Counted from the stretch's first letter, positions 36,097-44,833 are shown. The stretch is 64,000 nucleotides of DNA from Pectobacterium sp. CFBP8739 (GCF_013449375.1 NZ_JACDRR010000005.1:692990-756989), one strand, 5' to 3'. The notes: a model not told the origin generated them from the sequence alone. Program-made: numbers and translations.

Positions 36097-37253
36097 AACC
36101 CCACCTCCTTCTTACTCTTAACCGTTTGTGTTGTCTGGCTGCCATCAGGATGGTAAGTCACCAGCGTTTTTCCGCTGTCCGGCTTACGCTTGCCTGCCGT
36201 AATCGGTCCGCGCGTCACACCGATCTCGGAGGTATAACCACTACCCCGTTCCAGAACATGGCGAGCCGATTCGATCAACCACTGACCAGAAAGCTGGCCA
36301 AACGACACCAGTTCAACTTTATTCCCCGCCGCCAACTGTGGGCTGCCCATCAGCGTCATCGATCCCGTTTGCTGCTTTTCGTTATGCGCATCCAACGCGG
36401 CATCCGTTTTCATCCGCACGCCAGAGGCATCCGCCGCGCGGGCGTTAACTTTCAGCGTATCCGCACTGGTCTCGGCGCCAGCAGACTTCATTTCGCTTTT
36501 CACGCCTCCGTCAGCTTCATAAACCATCAGTTTCTTTTCACTCCCTTTCTGATATTTCGTCTTGGCGTTTTTATAGACGTGGCTGATGGTGTCGCGCAGT
36601 GAAAAACGCGCGACATCCGTTGGCTTGATTTGTCGAACAGGCGCCTGGCTGCGCAGCGTTGCCAAATGGGAAAAAATCAGTTGGTCGCTGACCACTTTCA
36701 CAACATAGCCATATTCGCTGGCGAGCCGCTTTAGAAAAGCGACATCCGTTTCCGCATATTGCGTAACACGATCGATCTTGATGATTTGAATCTTGCCTAC
36801 CAGCATCAACTGATGTTTTTTCGCGATGCGTGTCGCAATGGCGGCTAGCGTTGTATCTTCAAAACCGCGGTTTGACTTGGTTCGCAATGCACGGTTGACC
36901 GATGTCGCGACGCCGCGAATCATCACTTCGCTGGGCGGTGCGCTAACCTCAATCTCATCTATCGAGAACGTGCCGCAGTTAAACAGCGTTTCACCGCGAT
37001 AGCCTAGCTTGAGCGATAACGTATCGCCCGTACCGGGATACCACTTATCCATCCAGCGGCCATCGGTATCGTCGAGCCTGACCTCGATCGAATCCGATTC
37101 ATTCTTGATGCTGTCGGTATACGTCACGCTGGTGACATATGGCGCGATATCATTGGTAATGTCTTTCTGCTGATACCACAGGGTGAATGCGGGTTGCAGC
37201 ACGTCCGACACGGCGGGCGAGAGCAAGGTGAGTTCTTCCGTTAACGCAGCCAT
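36093..37253 (-). CDS. Tail hub protein, late control D family (P2 gpD-like)
   Basis: 386 residues, the homologue of T4 gp27/VgrG hub. It contains WYQQKDITNDIAPYVTSVTYTDSIKNESDSIEVRLDD and TFSIDEIEVSAPPSEVMIRGVATS, typical of the gpD family. It joins tube and spike. It overlaps the X gene upstream and overlaps the V gene by ATGA. Confidence 0.93.
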   Translation of the reverse strand: MAALTEELTLLSPAVSDVLQPAFTLWYQQKDITNDIAPYVTSVTYTDSIKNESDSIEVRLDDTDGRWMDKWYPGTGDTLSLKLGYRGETLFNCGTFSIDEIEVSAPPSEVMIRGVATSVNRALRTKSNRGFEDTTLAAIATRIAKKHQLMLVGKIQIIKIDRVTQYAETDVAFLKRLASEYGYVVKVVSDQLIFSHLATLRSQAPVRQIKPTDVARFSLRDTISHVYKNAKTKYQKGSEKKLMVYEADGGVKSEMKSAGAETSADTLKVNARAADASGVRMKTDAALDAHNEKQQTGSMTLMGSPQLAAGNKVELVSFGQLSGQWLIESARHVLERGSGYTSEIGVTRGPITAGKRKPDSGKTLVTYHPDGSQTTQTVKSKKEVGL

Positions 37254-37453
37254 GGTGGGGTGTCCTCCGCGTTGCTGGCTTCTGCTTGTTCAATAATCGG
37301 AATCAGCACCACCAGGCCTGATGGCAACAGCGGCACAATCGGAATATGCGGATTCGCGGCAATGATCCGCGGATAACCGAGCGGATCGCCGTAATACCGA
37401 TAGGACAAGGTATCCCAGCGTTCGCCTTGTGTAGTGATATGTTCAAGGTGCAT
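37241..37453 (-). CDS. Tail protein X (LysM-like, P2 gpX)
   Basis: 70 residues from ATG 37453 (MHLEHITTQGERWDTLSYRYYGDPLGYPRIIAANPHI), a single LysM-like tail protein X domain. It has AGAGGG nine bases upstream. The longer frame starts at TTG 37462. It lies between U and D, as a tail-end connector. Confidence 0.9.
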   Translation of the reverse strand: MHLEHITTQGERWDTLSYRYYGDPLGYPRIIAANPHIPIVPLLPSGLVVLIPIIEQAEASNAEDTPPWLR

Positions 37454-38372
37454 ATGCTTCAACCCTCTTCACAATTTCCGCCGTCAGTTTGCTCAGCGCA
37501 GGTTCCGCGCCTTTAAACGTGTCGCTAGCTGCATCAACATGTTTACTGATGGCTTCCACCCTCTCGATGACGTTTTTACTGTCGACGCCCTGCAACAAGT
37601 CAGCAACTTGCCTGACCTGTTTCAGTACATCATTCGCCGCTTTATTCACCGCCGTAATTTCAGGCATCATCTTCTCTGCCTGAACGGCGGCATCAGAAAT
37701 GGCTTCTGCCGTTTTTTTAAACGCGGGCTCCACCTCACTTAACGGCGTCAATACATTCCCGACTTGCGTTAACAGCCCAGGAACTTGCAACAGCGCCGTT
37801 TTGGGATTTTTCTTCATCCGTTTGACAATCTGCACCGTGGTTTTCGCCGCTTTAAAGGCAGACTGCGCCTTCTTGGCATACGTAACGGCCGTACGTAACG
37901 AGGTCGCAAAGTCGTTCACTTTCTCGACAGCCTTGGTGATTGCACTGACGTTAGGAACAGGCGTCTGTATCGCCGGCGGCTTGAGCGGATTCTTCGGATC
38001 ACCAATGTATTCGCGCAGCGTCAGCTCAGCATTCATAGCCAATACGTTGCCCTTCGCGTCGGTATGCTGGCTTGTCGAGGTCAGTGCAGTAATCACAAAC
38101 CAGCCGCGATAATCCCCATTACCGAAGACCAACGCCATCGCCTGATGCGCTCGCATCGCCTCATTCAACCGCTTCAGTTCCACATCCGGCGTGCAATATT
38201 GCTGGTGAAACACCAGGCTAATGCGAATTTCGTCCAGCTTCGCGCCGATGAATTGCAGACCAGGTTTACCTTCAATACGGCTATGTTCGGCGTAATCTGC
38301 CCCGAATGACGTATTAAAGCCGTCCCAATAGGCGGTTACTTTAAATTCAATATATCCTAATACCGCAAACAT
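37443..38372 (-). CDS. Tail terminator/completion protein U with long C-terminal extension
   Basis: 309 residues. The first 135 match P2 gpU (MFAVLGYIEFKVTAYWDGF, then GKPGLQFIGAKLDEIRISLVFHQQYC). The remaining 170 residues, starting near IQTPVPNVSAITKAVEKVNDF, are Ala/Lys/Val-rich and predicted helical. They look like a tail-tip or tape-measure-like coiled coil. P2 gpU itself is about 159 residues, so this extension is notable. Confidence 0.85.
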   Translation of the reverse strand: MFAVLGYIEFKVTAYWDGFNTSFGADYAEHSRIEGKPGLQFIGAKLDEIRISLVFHQQYCTPDVELKRLNEAMRAHQAMALVFGNGDYRGWFVITALTSTSQHTDAKGNVLAMNAELTLREYIGDPKNPLKPPAIQTPVPNVSAITKAVEKVNDFATSLRTAVTYAKKAQSAFKAAKTTVQIVKRMKKNPKTALLQVPGLLTQVGNVLTPLSEVEPAFKKTAEAISDAAVQAEKMMPEITAVNKAANDVLKQVRQVADLLQGVDSKNVIERVEAISKHVDAASDTFKGAEPALSKLTAEIVKRVEAYAP

Positions 38373-40891
38373 CAGGCATACCCCCTGCGCTCACGCTGAG
38401 TGAGCAGCTTGTTCAACATATTTTCCAGTTCATTCATGCTAAGCGTCAGCGTCTTCGTCATTTCAGGCGTTGGCGCGGCCTTCTGGCCGTTGAGATAAAT
38501 GGTGGGTGAGAAAGCGACCTGAACACGTTCGGAAGGGACTGCGCTGACTAACTTACCTTTCGCTCCACCGACAGATGATGTCATTGCAACCCGCTGTTGC
38601 GGGGTTGCTACGGACGCCACGTCCTTTTCAACCTTAGGTGATTCAACATGCTGCATCGGCTGTAGCGACAATGCAGATAATTGAGTGGGTTGCAGAACGG
38701 GTGGAGTCATAACACTGGCAGCCACAGATTGACCGCTGGCTTCTACAGACACGTTCTTCGAGCCGATACCCAGAAAGTCTTTAACGCTATCGGGAATAAA
38801 CTCATCGATCGTTTTCAGGACATTTTTTAGCTCGGGGAAATAACTGACCAGCCCCTTAACCAGGGAATCAATAATCACGCCACCGAGCTCACTGAGGCTG
38901 CCGGGAAGCTGGATCCCTAGTTCGCTAACGGTATCAGCAAAGATGGAATACAGCACACCGTAGGGTGACCAATCGAGCAGTAAAGCGGTAATACCTACTA
39001 TGCCACCGGATACCGCATTACTGAGCGCTTCCAGACCCACATCGAAAGCATTACCAATTTTTGAACCGAGATCTTTGAAAAATGCAGCGATTGGATCAAA
39101 GTAGTAGTAAATCAAAGCAACTACCCCCACAATCGCGGTAATTATCCAGCCAATTGGTGTTGTCAGCAGCAAACGCCCCAGCACCAATATTGCTCGGCCT
39201 GCCATCATCAAGCCGCTGCGTAACACACCGCCAAGCATGCGCCCTAATGTTCCGGCTCCGCCAACCAACCAGTTCAGCGCCACTCCCACACCTTGTAATA
39301 CGCCCGTCGTTCTTAATCCCGCATTGAACAATTGCCAGCCGCGCTGAATTTGCAAAACACCGCCCCAAACGCTCTGCAAAGGTGATAACAGCGTGGTCAT
39401 CCCCAGCTTCGCCCCGCTCAATGCCATTCTGAACGCGAAGAAACCGGCAACGGCCATCACGATCCCGCGAACCAGTTCAGGGTTCGCTGCCGTCCAGGTC
39501 ACCAATTGATCCAAAATAGGAATCAGTATGTCGCTCAAGGAAACCAATACCGGCGTCAGTGCTTCTCCCACATTGAGCGCAATGTTCATCACTGACGTTG
39601 TCATTCGATTCCAGCGCGCGGTTAATGTGTCATTCTGTCGGGCGAAGTCGAGCTCCAGCGTTTGTGTGGCCGCCGGGCTATTCATCCGCTGCTGGTTTGC
39701 TTGATAGCTCTGCCAGTTCTGTTTCATCGACATCGCATGATTGACCGCTTCTGGTGTGCGGAACACCTCCTGCAAGCCGTAGCGCTGCATTAAACTTTGC
39801 TGTGCGTCGACGTTGCCCGCTTTGCTGGCCCTATCCCACAGTTGCTGGAATTGGCTACCTTTGCTGTCGATGAATCGGTTACTAATCTGAACCGCTGCGT
39901 CGTACTGTGAATAGCCGCCTTTCATATAGCTTTTTAGCGATGCGTTATAATCTACGCCCGCGTTGTAGTAACTGTCGGCAATATCGGTTCGTCCCACAGC
40001 ATTCATGAAACTCCCCAGTCGAGCCGCCGTGTTCGCTTCCGTATCTATGCCTTTTGTCGCACTCAGACTGGAAACTAACTGACTCAGCGCCTGATTGCCC
40101 GTCGCCCCCATCGCCGTAAATCCTGGAGCCAGCGCAGTCGCATATTGCGCCATCGACGCCATGGAAAACCCTTGCTTAGTCCCCGCCAGCATGTGGGAGA
40201 AGGATTCCTCCAGCGCTTTCGCCCCTTTCAGGTTAAACACGCCATCCAATGTGGCCGAAAGCGCGGTAAGATCGGAAAGCGCCGCGCCAGAGGTCGTTGA
40301 CGTTTTCCCCAGCACCTCGGCTACATCCGTTACCTGATCCGGTGACATACCGCGATCAAGCAGCTGTCCAGCACTGCTAAGCAACGCATCCGGCGTTTGG
40401 TTCACCTGTTGAGAAGATTGACGCAGTTGCTGCCCCATCAACTTTTCCTGCTCGCTCGATATCCCATGAGCAATGCTGATGTCGCGCAACTGCGCCTCAA
40501 ACGACGCATAGCGTGTGACCGACGCCACAATCGGCTTCATGACAAAACCAAACTGTTCGCGCTTAGTCTTAAAGTCACTAGCGAGTTCACTTCGACTCCT
40601 ACCTGACTTTTCCTTACTCGGCGTTTCCTTACTCGACTTGTTACGCGCCAGCCGTTCCTGATTAGTTTCTAGCTCATGTTGCGACTTATTCAGTCGGGAC
40701 GTTGCCTGTGCGATGCGAGATATCGCTTGCGAACTGACAGTACCAAAGCGCACCAGCGACTGATTAAACTGTCGCTGCCGCTCCTGCACCTGTTTGAGGC
40801 TGTCACTCAGTGACAGCAGGGATTTTTTTGTGTCATCCAGCGTGGCGCCAAACGCCCTGCCCAGCATGACACCGTTTAAAAGCATATCCAC
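38372..40891 (-). CDS. Tape-measure protein (P2 gpT-like)
   Basis: 839 residues. It sets tail length and is threaded through the tube. The N-terminal part is coiled coil (KKSLLSLSDSLKQVQERQRQFNQ). It is followed by the TP901-type tape-measure core (SAGQLLDRGMSPDQVTDVAEVLG) and a hydrophobic middle (IGWIITAIVGVVALIYYYF). Start is GTG 40891, or ATG six bases later. It is translated after a 216-bp gap that contains two hairpins. Confidence 0.9.
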   Translation of the reverse strand: MDMLLNGVMLGRAFGATLDDTKKSLLSLSDSLKQVQERQRQFNQSLVRFGTVSSQAISRIAQATSRLNKSQHELETNQERLARNKSSKETPSKEKSGRSRSELASDFKTKREQFGFVMKPIVASVTRYASFEAQLRDISIAHGISSEQEKLMGQQLRQSSQQVNQTPDALLSSAGQLLDRGMSPDQVTDVAEVLGKTSTTSGAALSDLTALSATLDGVFNLKGAKALEESFSHMLAGTKQGFSMASMAQYATALAPGFTAMGATGNQALSQLVSSLSATKGIDTEANTAARLGSFMNAVGRTDIADSYYNAGVDYNASLKSYMKGGYSQYDAAVQISNRFIDSKGSQFQQLWDRASKAGNVDAQQSLMQRYGLQEVFRTPEAVNHAMSMKQNWQSYQANQQRMNSPAATQTLELDFARQNDTLTARWNRMTTSVMNIALNVGEALTPVLVSLSDILIPILDQLVTWTAANPELVRGIVMAVAGFFAFRMALSGAKLGMTTLLSPLQSVWGGVLQIQRGWQLFNAGLRTTGVLQGVGVALNWLVGGAGTLGRMLGGVLRSGLMMAGRAILVLGRLLLTTPIGWIITAIVGVVALIYYYFDPIAAFFKDLGSKIGNAFDVGLEALSNAVSGGIVGITALLLDWSPYGVLYSIFADTVSELGIQLPGSLSELGGVIIDSLVKGLVSYFPELKNVLKTIDEFIPDSVKDFLGIGSKNVSVEASGQSVAASVMTPPVLQPTQLSALSLQPMQHVESPKVEKDVASVATPQQRVAMTSSVGGAKGKLVSAVPSERVQVAFSPTIYLNGQKAAPTPEMTKTLTLSMNELENMLNKLLTQRERRGYA

Positions 40892-40907
40892 GGTTCACTC
40901 TCATTCA

Positions 40908-41069
40908 GAAAAACCCCTTGCGGGGCGGATCGGAGACGGCGGCTTGCGCCGCTCCAGCTTGGTTTCCCCATCACTAACCGGGGATAAAACGAGGAAAAGG
41001 ACGAGTGATAAGCCGGAGAAGAAGACAGGTGGTGAAGGAGGAAAACGGCCAGCGTCCTGTCGCTGGCCG
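40908..41069 (-). terminator. Two attenuator-like hairpins ahead of the tape-measure gene
   Basis: On the minus strand, CGGCCAGCG/CGCTGGCCG (41046-41069) is followed by TTTTCC, and CCCC-GCAA-GGGG (about 40914-40925) is followed by TTTTTC. Both lie between the assembly chaperone and tape-measure genes. They probably lower expression of the downstream, low-copy tail parts. Confidence 0.65.
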
Positions 41070-41107
41070 GGTTGGGTGGATGATGAATTCAGTAATCCTG
41101 TCAGTGA

Positions 41108-41329
41108 TCAGTCTTCCTCACCGTTCTCACGTTTTATCTGTTCGCTGGCTTCATCCAGCCAGCGTTCAAAATCGTCCAGTTCCAGCGCATCAATTTCACT
41201 CGGCTGGAAGCGAAACCACCTCGCCAGTAGCGCCTGCGCTTTCCACAGCAGCGCCGGCTGCGTTATCCAACCCAAGTAGCTGCTGAAATCGTTTTTGCAG
41301 CGCCATGTAGTCCTGCGCGTCCATCTCAT
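41108..41329 (-). CDS. Tail-assembly frameshift partner (gpE'-like extension frame)
   Basis: Open frame overlapping the 3' end of the preceding chaperone gene by 134 bp. Its useful part is ARWFRFQPSEIDALELDDFERWLDEASEQ, similar to the GpE' family (pattern hxPPSExxxMxxxELxxWxxxA). Relative to the upstream gene its frame is +1, equivalent to -2. In phage Mu the corresponding pair is joined by a -2 frameshift. It is probably made as an extension of the upstream protein, not from its own start. Confidence 0.7.
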   Translation of the reverse strand: MRWTRRTTWRCKNDFSSYLGWITQPALLWKAQALLARWFRFQPSEIDALELDDFERWLDEASEQIKRENGEED

Positions 41330-41516
41330 CGATGTCTTCCGGCACCAGACCGGTCATGCGTGACAGCAGCGCGTCGTCCCAGTTGCTTGGGTCATCGCTG
41401 ATTTTTTTTACCGCTTTGATGTCTTTGACTTTCAAACGCTTGAGCGAAATGGACTCCACGCGTTGGCCGGCAGAGGTGGTGTAAGGGAATTGCAGAGAAT
41501 AGGTTTCAGTGTGCAT
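41196..41516 (-). CDS. Tail assembly chaperone (P2 gpE / Mu gp41-like)
   Basis: 106 residues (MHTETYSLQFPYTTSAGQRVESISLKRLKVKDIKAVKK) of the tail assembly chaperone family. The ATG has AAGGAG five bases upstream. It helps load the tape measure during tube assembly. It is immediately followed in an overlapping frame by the gpE'-like ORF, the arrangement used for programmed frameshifting in long-tailed phages. Confidence 0.85.
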   Translation of the reverse strand: MHTETYSLQFPYTTSAGQRVESISLKRLKVKDIKAVKKISDDPSNWDDALLSRMTGLVPEDIDEMDAQDYMALQKRFQQLLGLDNAAGAAVESAGATGEVVSLPAE

Positions 41517-41608
41517 AACGGCTCCTTAGTAAATGTCGGGAGCAGTATCGCGTGCGGCGAGGAATAACGATTTTAAAGTGAATTAGAAAACGAAAATGGC
41601 GGGCATAA

Positions 41609-41630
41609 GAAAGGGGCCGAAGCCCCTTTC
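41609..41630 (-). terminator. Stem-loop after the tail-tube gene
   Basis: Perfect 9-bp stem GAAAGGGGC/GCCCCTTTC with a TTCG tetraloop on the minus strand, followed by TTAT. It could protect the abundant sheath and tube mRNA or partially terminate transcription. Confidence 0.65.
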
Positions 41631-41658
41631 ATTCCTTACTTAATCAATGAATACTAAA

Positions 41659-42183
41659 TTAACCGCCGATATTGGCACGGTAGCTGTTCAGTTGATCCAC
41701 GCCACCCACCATGAAGATGTTGGACATATAATCCAGCTCCAGCAGGTCTTCACCGTTCATCACCTGCTTGATGTAGGTGCAGTTGAATGCGCTGCTGAAA
41801 TCCGGGTTTTCATGCTGCTTGAACGTACCCAGCGGATTCTTTTTGAACATGATGGTCATGTACGTCACCAGCGGCACTTCTTCGATACGGCCTTGAGAGC
41901 CGTAGCGTTCCACGCTGGAGCGGCACTGTAGCGCCAGCGACTGGTACGGGTTCGCCGCCGCCAGCATTGCTTCGCGGTAGAAGGAGTTCCATTTGATCTC
42001 ACCTTCCAGTTTGTCGAAGCCCGCAGGCAGTTCGATCTTACCGACCATACCCAGCGCCTTGTGCTCCTGCATGATCATGGAGACATCCGGCAGTTTGATT
42101 TCCTGCGCACGTCCCAGCAGGTTGGTGCCATTGATGTAGATGTTGGCGTTGGTAATACGGTTTACTTCAATTTTCCCGGCCAT
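41659..42183 (-). CDS. Major tail tube protein (P2 FII / Mu M-like)
   Basis: 174 residues of the contractile-tail tube family (MAGKIEVNRITNANIYINGTNLLGRAQEIKLPDVSMIMQEHKALG, AGFDKLEGEIKW, GEDLLELDYMSNIFMVGGVDQL). It polymerises as the inner tube. Its ATG overlaps the sheath stop codon. Confidence 0.93.
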   Translation of the reverse strand: MAGKIEVNRITNANIYINGTNLLGRAQEIKLPDVSMIMQEHKALGMVGKIELPAGFDKLEGEIKWNSFYREAMLAAANPYQSLALQCRSSVERYGSQGRIEEVPLVTYMTIMFKKNPLGTFKQHENPDFSSAFNCTYIKQVMNGEDLLELDYMSNIFMVGGVDQLNSYRANIGG

Positions 42184-43610
42184 CAGTTAGTGCCCTCCAG
42201 CGTTACCAGGTATTCCGAGGTGATCTCCGCCTCAAAGGTCAGACGCTCAAGCGGCGGCGGCGGAGTGAATTTGTAGTTAAGCAACAGGTGCCCAGCCGCC
42301 AGCTCGGTTTGCTCGTTACGTGCGGCATCGAACCAGCACTTGAAGCCCAGCAGCGCGCCGTCACCGATCAGCTTGCGACCGTAGGCGTTGACGGATTCCA
42401 CCAGCGCATCGATCAGCGCCTGATTGATCGGCATATCGATGTACTGCTGGCTGAAATAGCGGATGGATTCGTTAATCACATCGCCAGTACGACGCACGTT
42501 TTCGAAATTCTTCATGTGCGTCACGGTTGGCCAGGCTGCGGTACGGTTGCCCCACAGACGCAGGCCGGAGCCGTAGCTGTTGAAAATGGTGCTGATGCCC
42601 TGCTCGTTCAGCAGGTTCACTTCGCTCTGCGGATCGTCAATCATTGCGGACAGCTGGCGCTCTACGCCGGTGATCCCTTTGATTTCCTGATTGGACGACG
42701 ACCACCAGAAACCTTTCTCCAGATCGACTTTGGCACGCAGACCGGCGGCACGCGCCGACAGCGGCTCCAGACGTTCGCTGTTGGTTTCCGCGTCGTACAC
42801 TTTGACGTGCGGATAGCACAGACGAGCACGTTCAGAGCTGGTGTTGAAGTTGATCGTGCCTTCTGGGCCACGACCGCTCAACGCCTGCGCAAAGGTGGTA
42901 CCGATTGGCGCATCGATATAGGCAATCGCGCCCAGTTTGTCAGCCAGCGAGATCAGCTCGGTCGTTACGCTATTTTGCGTACAGAACACCGGCGAAATCA
43001 GAATCTTGGCAAAGAAGCCGTACAGGTTGTAGGTATCGTTCAGCAGCTTCATACCGGTACGTTTGCCCGCGGCGTTGATGCTGCCGATGATGTCGGCGGC
43101 GGTCACTTTCGTGACATCAGCAAAGTCATAAGACGCGCTAACCACAGCGGCGGCATCGATATTTTTGCCCAGGTTTTTCAGGACGCCAGTTTGTGCATCT
43201 AGCGTATAGTCCTGACCTTCGACAAACGGCTGATTGCCTTCCGCCGCCGTCAGCACCAGTTTGGCAACCACACGGTTCGCCAGTTGCGCCGTACCGGTCG
43301 CTTTGTCAAAGGTGACTTTTTCTGCGCTCACAGACGATTTGTGTTTCGCCGGATCCAGCACGTTGATAACCAGAACCGTACCTGCGCCGTGATCGTAAAT
43401 GGCATCCAGCGCCTGCGGGATGGTATAGCCGCCGAACTGGCTACCAAACTGTGCCGCGTCTTTTTCGGACAGACACAACGTGACGTCATTTACCGCACCC
43501 TGCGGCGCCGTACCAATCAGCCCAATCACCGCAGATTTGACGGTTTTCACCGGACGAGCACCGGTTTCAACTTCAATTGTTTCTACACCATGTAAATAAT
43601 TAGCGGCCAA
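42183..43610 (-). CDS. Contractile tail sheath protein (P2 FI / Mu L-like)
   Basis: 475 residues. It starts LAANYLHGVETIEVETGARPV, and the conserved C-terminal sheath domain includes GLRLWGNRTAAWP-type and NVRRTGDVINESIRYFSQQYIDMPIN. It forms the contractile outer sheath that drives the tube. The start is TTG, but with the perfect Shine-Dalgarno GGAGGTGA six bases away. It overlaps the end of the DUF2635 gene. Confidence 0.93.
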   Translation of the reverse strand: MAANYLHGVETIEVETGARPVKTVKSAVIGLIGTAPQGAVNDVTLCLSEKDAAQFGSQFGGYTIPQALDAIYDHGAGTVLVINVLDPAKHKSSVSAEKVTFDKATGTAQLANRVVAKLVLTAAEGNQPFVEGQDYTLDAQTGVLKNLGKNIDAAAVVSASYDFADVTKVTAADIIGSINAAGKRTGMKLLNDTYNLYGFFAKILISPVFCTQNSVTTELISLADKLGAIAYIDAPIGTTFAQALSGRGPEGTINFNTSSERARLCYPHVKVYDAETNSERLEPLSARAAGLRAKVDLEKGFWWSSSNQEIKGITGVERQLSAMIDDPQSEVNLLNEQGISTIFNSYGSGLRLWGNRTAAWPTVTHMKNFENVRRTGDVINESIRYFSQQYIDMPINQALIDALVESVNAYGRKLIGDGALLGFKCWFDAARNEQTELAAGHLLLNYKFTPPPPLERLTFEAEITSEYLVTLEGTN

Positions 43611-43797
43611 GGGTCACCTCCGTTGCGCTATCAGCCAGAACCTGATCCGCGACAGGCAGCAAATAGCCCAGCGCGATCAGCGTTTTCACGTATTCATGAT
43701 CTGCCGGCAGTTCAGTCACCTGAGCGGGCCAAAGCAGAATTTCTTGACCATCTGCCAGCGTGACGCCGCTGGCGGGGCCGGTATAGCGATACTTCAT
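43600..43797 (-). CDS. DUF2635 protein (Mu gp38-like)
   Basis: 65 residues (MKYRYTGPASGVTLADGQEILLWPAQVTELPADHEYVKTLIALGYL). It is a small protein always found just ahead of the sheath gene in Mu-type phages and of unknown role. It overlaps its neighbours on both sides. It supports Mu descent of this end of the tail module. Confidence 0.85.
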   Translation of the reverse strand: MKYRYTGPASGVTLADGQEILLWPAQVTELPADHEYVKTLIALGYLLPVADQVLADSATEVTLGR

Positions 43798-44261
43798 GCG
43801 TCTTTCTCCTCATAATTAACCGTGGTAAGCAGCGGACCATCCGTCTGCTCGCGGTCTTCGATAAAAAGGGTTTCTGTGGTGCAATCGATGGCGTAATGCC
43901 AGCGTCCTTCGGTGTAACCCACGTAGCGGTCACGAACTAACCGGATACCGCGATGACAATCAGGCAGCCGGTATCCTCCCAGCGCCTGACGGACGGTATC
44001 GAGCGTGGCCAGCACGCCGTCTTCGCCATCCAGCTCCGGCAGCAGCACGGTAACCATCAGCTGTGGTCGCTGCGTCTGAACCGGAGAATCCGCATCTTCC
44101 GGTGCGGAAAATTCGGAACCGCGATACCCCACCAGCACATCACCGAGCGTCAGGAGATCGGGCTCGCTCAGAATATTTTCTGGGCAAGACGCAATCCGCC
44201 GTGTCGGTAAGTGCTGCTGGAGGCGGGCTATCACCGCATCGATAATTGGTCTGGTATTCAT
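43794..44261 (-). CDS. Gp37-family protein (Mu-like tail completion)
   Basis: 155 residues (MNTRPIIDAVIARLQQHLPTRRIASCPENILSEPDLL). It resembles the Gp37 family of Mu-like phages, encoded between gp36 and gp38. It is first in the tail transcript after the 260-bp junction. Probably acts at the head-proximal end of the tail. Confidence 0.78.
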   Translation of the reverse strand: MNTRPIIDAVIARLQQHLPTRRIASCPENILSEPDLLTLGDVLVGYRGSEFSAPEDADSPVQTQRPQLMVTVLLPELDGEDGVLATLDTVRQALGGYRLPDCHRGIRLVRDRYVGYTEGRWHYAIDCTTETLFIEDREQTDGPLLTTVNYEEKDA

Positions 44262-44521
44262 ATCCGTTCACCCGCTGTGTTAATGGCGCACTGTTTTGGT
44301 GGCACATCGTGTTGATGGCGCTAGTATCCGGATAACGACGGGCTGCGGCTTTTAATCTGTTTTAGAAAAAACAGCGAAGTGATTTATTTGAAAAAAGCGG
44401 CTAATACGCTGAAAAATAAAAATTCTTTCGATAAAAAAACGCCAGCACAACCGTGCTGGCGCAGAGGAATATGACGACACTGGTAACGCGTAAAGACAGA
44501 AGAGAAAGCCATGCAAGGGGA
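44262..44521 (-). other. Junction where the head-gene block is missing
   Basis: 260 bp, partly AT-rich, between the Mu gp26-like and gp37-like genes. In Mu this interval holds about ten genes for the terminase, portal, protease, scaffold and capsid. Here it holds only a strong terminator (44433-44462) and about 170 bp that must include the tail-operon promoter. No remnant of a head gene was recognised. Confidence 0.65.
44433..44462 (-). terminator. Strong terminator between lysis and tail operons
   Basis: On the minus strand, stem CGCCAGCAC/GTGCTGGCG with a 4-base loop, followed by seven Ts. It separates the lysis cassette from the tail genes and implies a second promoter. Confidence 0.9.
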
Positions 44522-44833
44522 TTACCGATCCCAGTATTTTTCCGGTCGAGCGATGCCAACCATACAATCAACGGCATACTCCACGACATCCACGCCAAGA
44601 CGGGTGAGATTCGCCAGCCAGACGCCGCCCACCTCCTTGGTCAATACTGCCATCTTGCGATCGGCCAGGTAATCCAGCGCATGACGCAACTCCAGCGCTG
44701 ACGTGTCAGCATACAGCCGCTGCATCAGCGCCAGCAGGAACATTTCGTTCGCGGTATAAGGGCGTGTTTTATTTAATGCGATCAGCAAATGCCAACGCAT
44801 CGATTCCTGTCGGATACGCTGCGTGTCAGCCAT
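44522..44833 (-). CDS. VpaChn25_0724-family phage protein (Mu gp26-like)
   Basis: 103 residues from ATG 44833 (GGGAGG six bases upstream). Sequence MADTQRIRQESMRWHLLIALNKTRPYTANEMFLLALMQRLYADTS looks like a winged-helix protein (a DUF/ArsR-like small phage family). It lies next to the DUF2730 gene, as in Mu-like phages. It could regulate or participate in packaging; with no terminase present it may be vestigial. Confidence 0.7.
   Translation of the reverse strand: MADTQRIRQESMRWHLLIALNKTRPYTANEMFLLALMQRLYADTSALELRHALDYLADRKMAVLTKEVGGVWLANLTRLGVDVVEYAVDCMVGIARPEKYWDR

Noticed and set aside
42288..43202. 304-codon ORF antisense to the sheath gene
   Set aside because: It is long only because of GC-rich codon structure; the opposite strand encodes a clear sheath protein.
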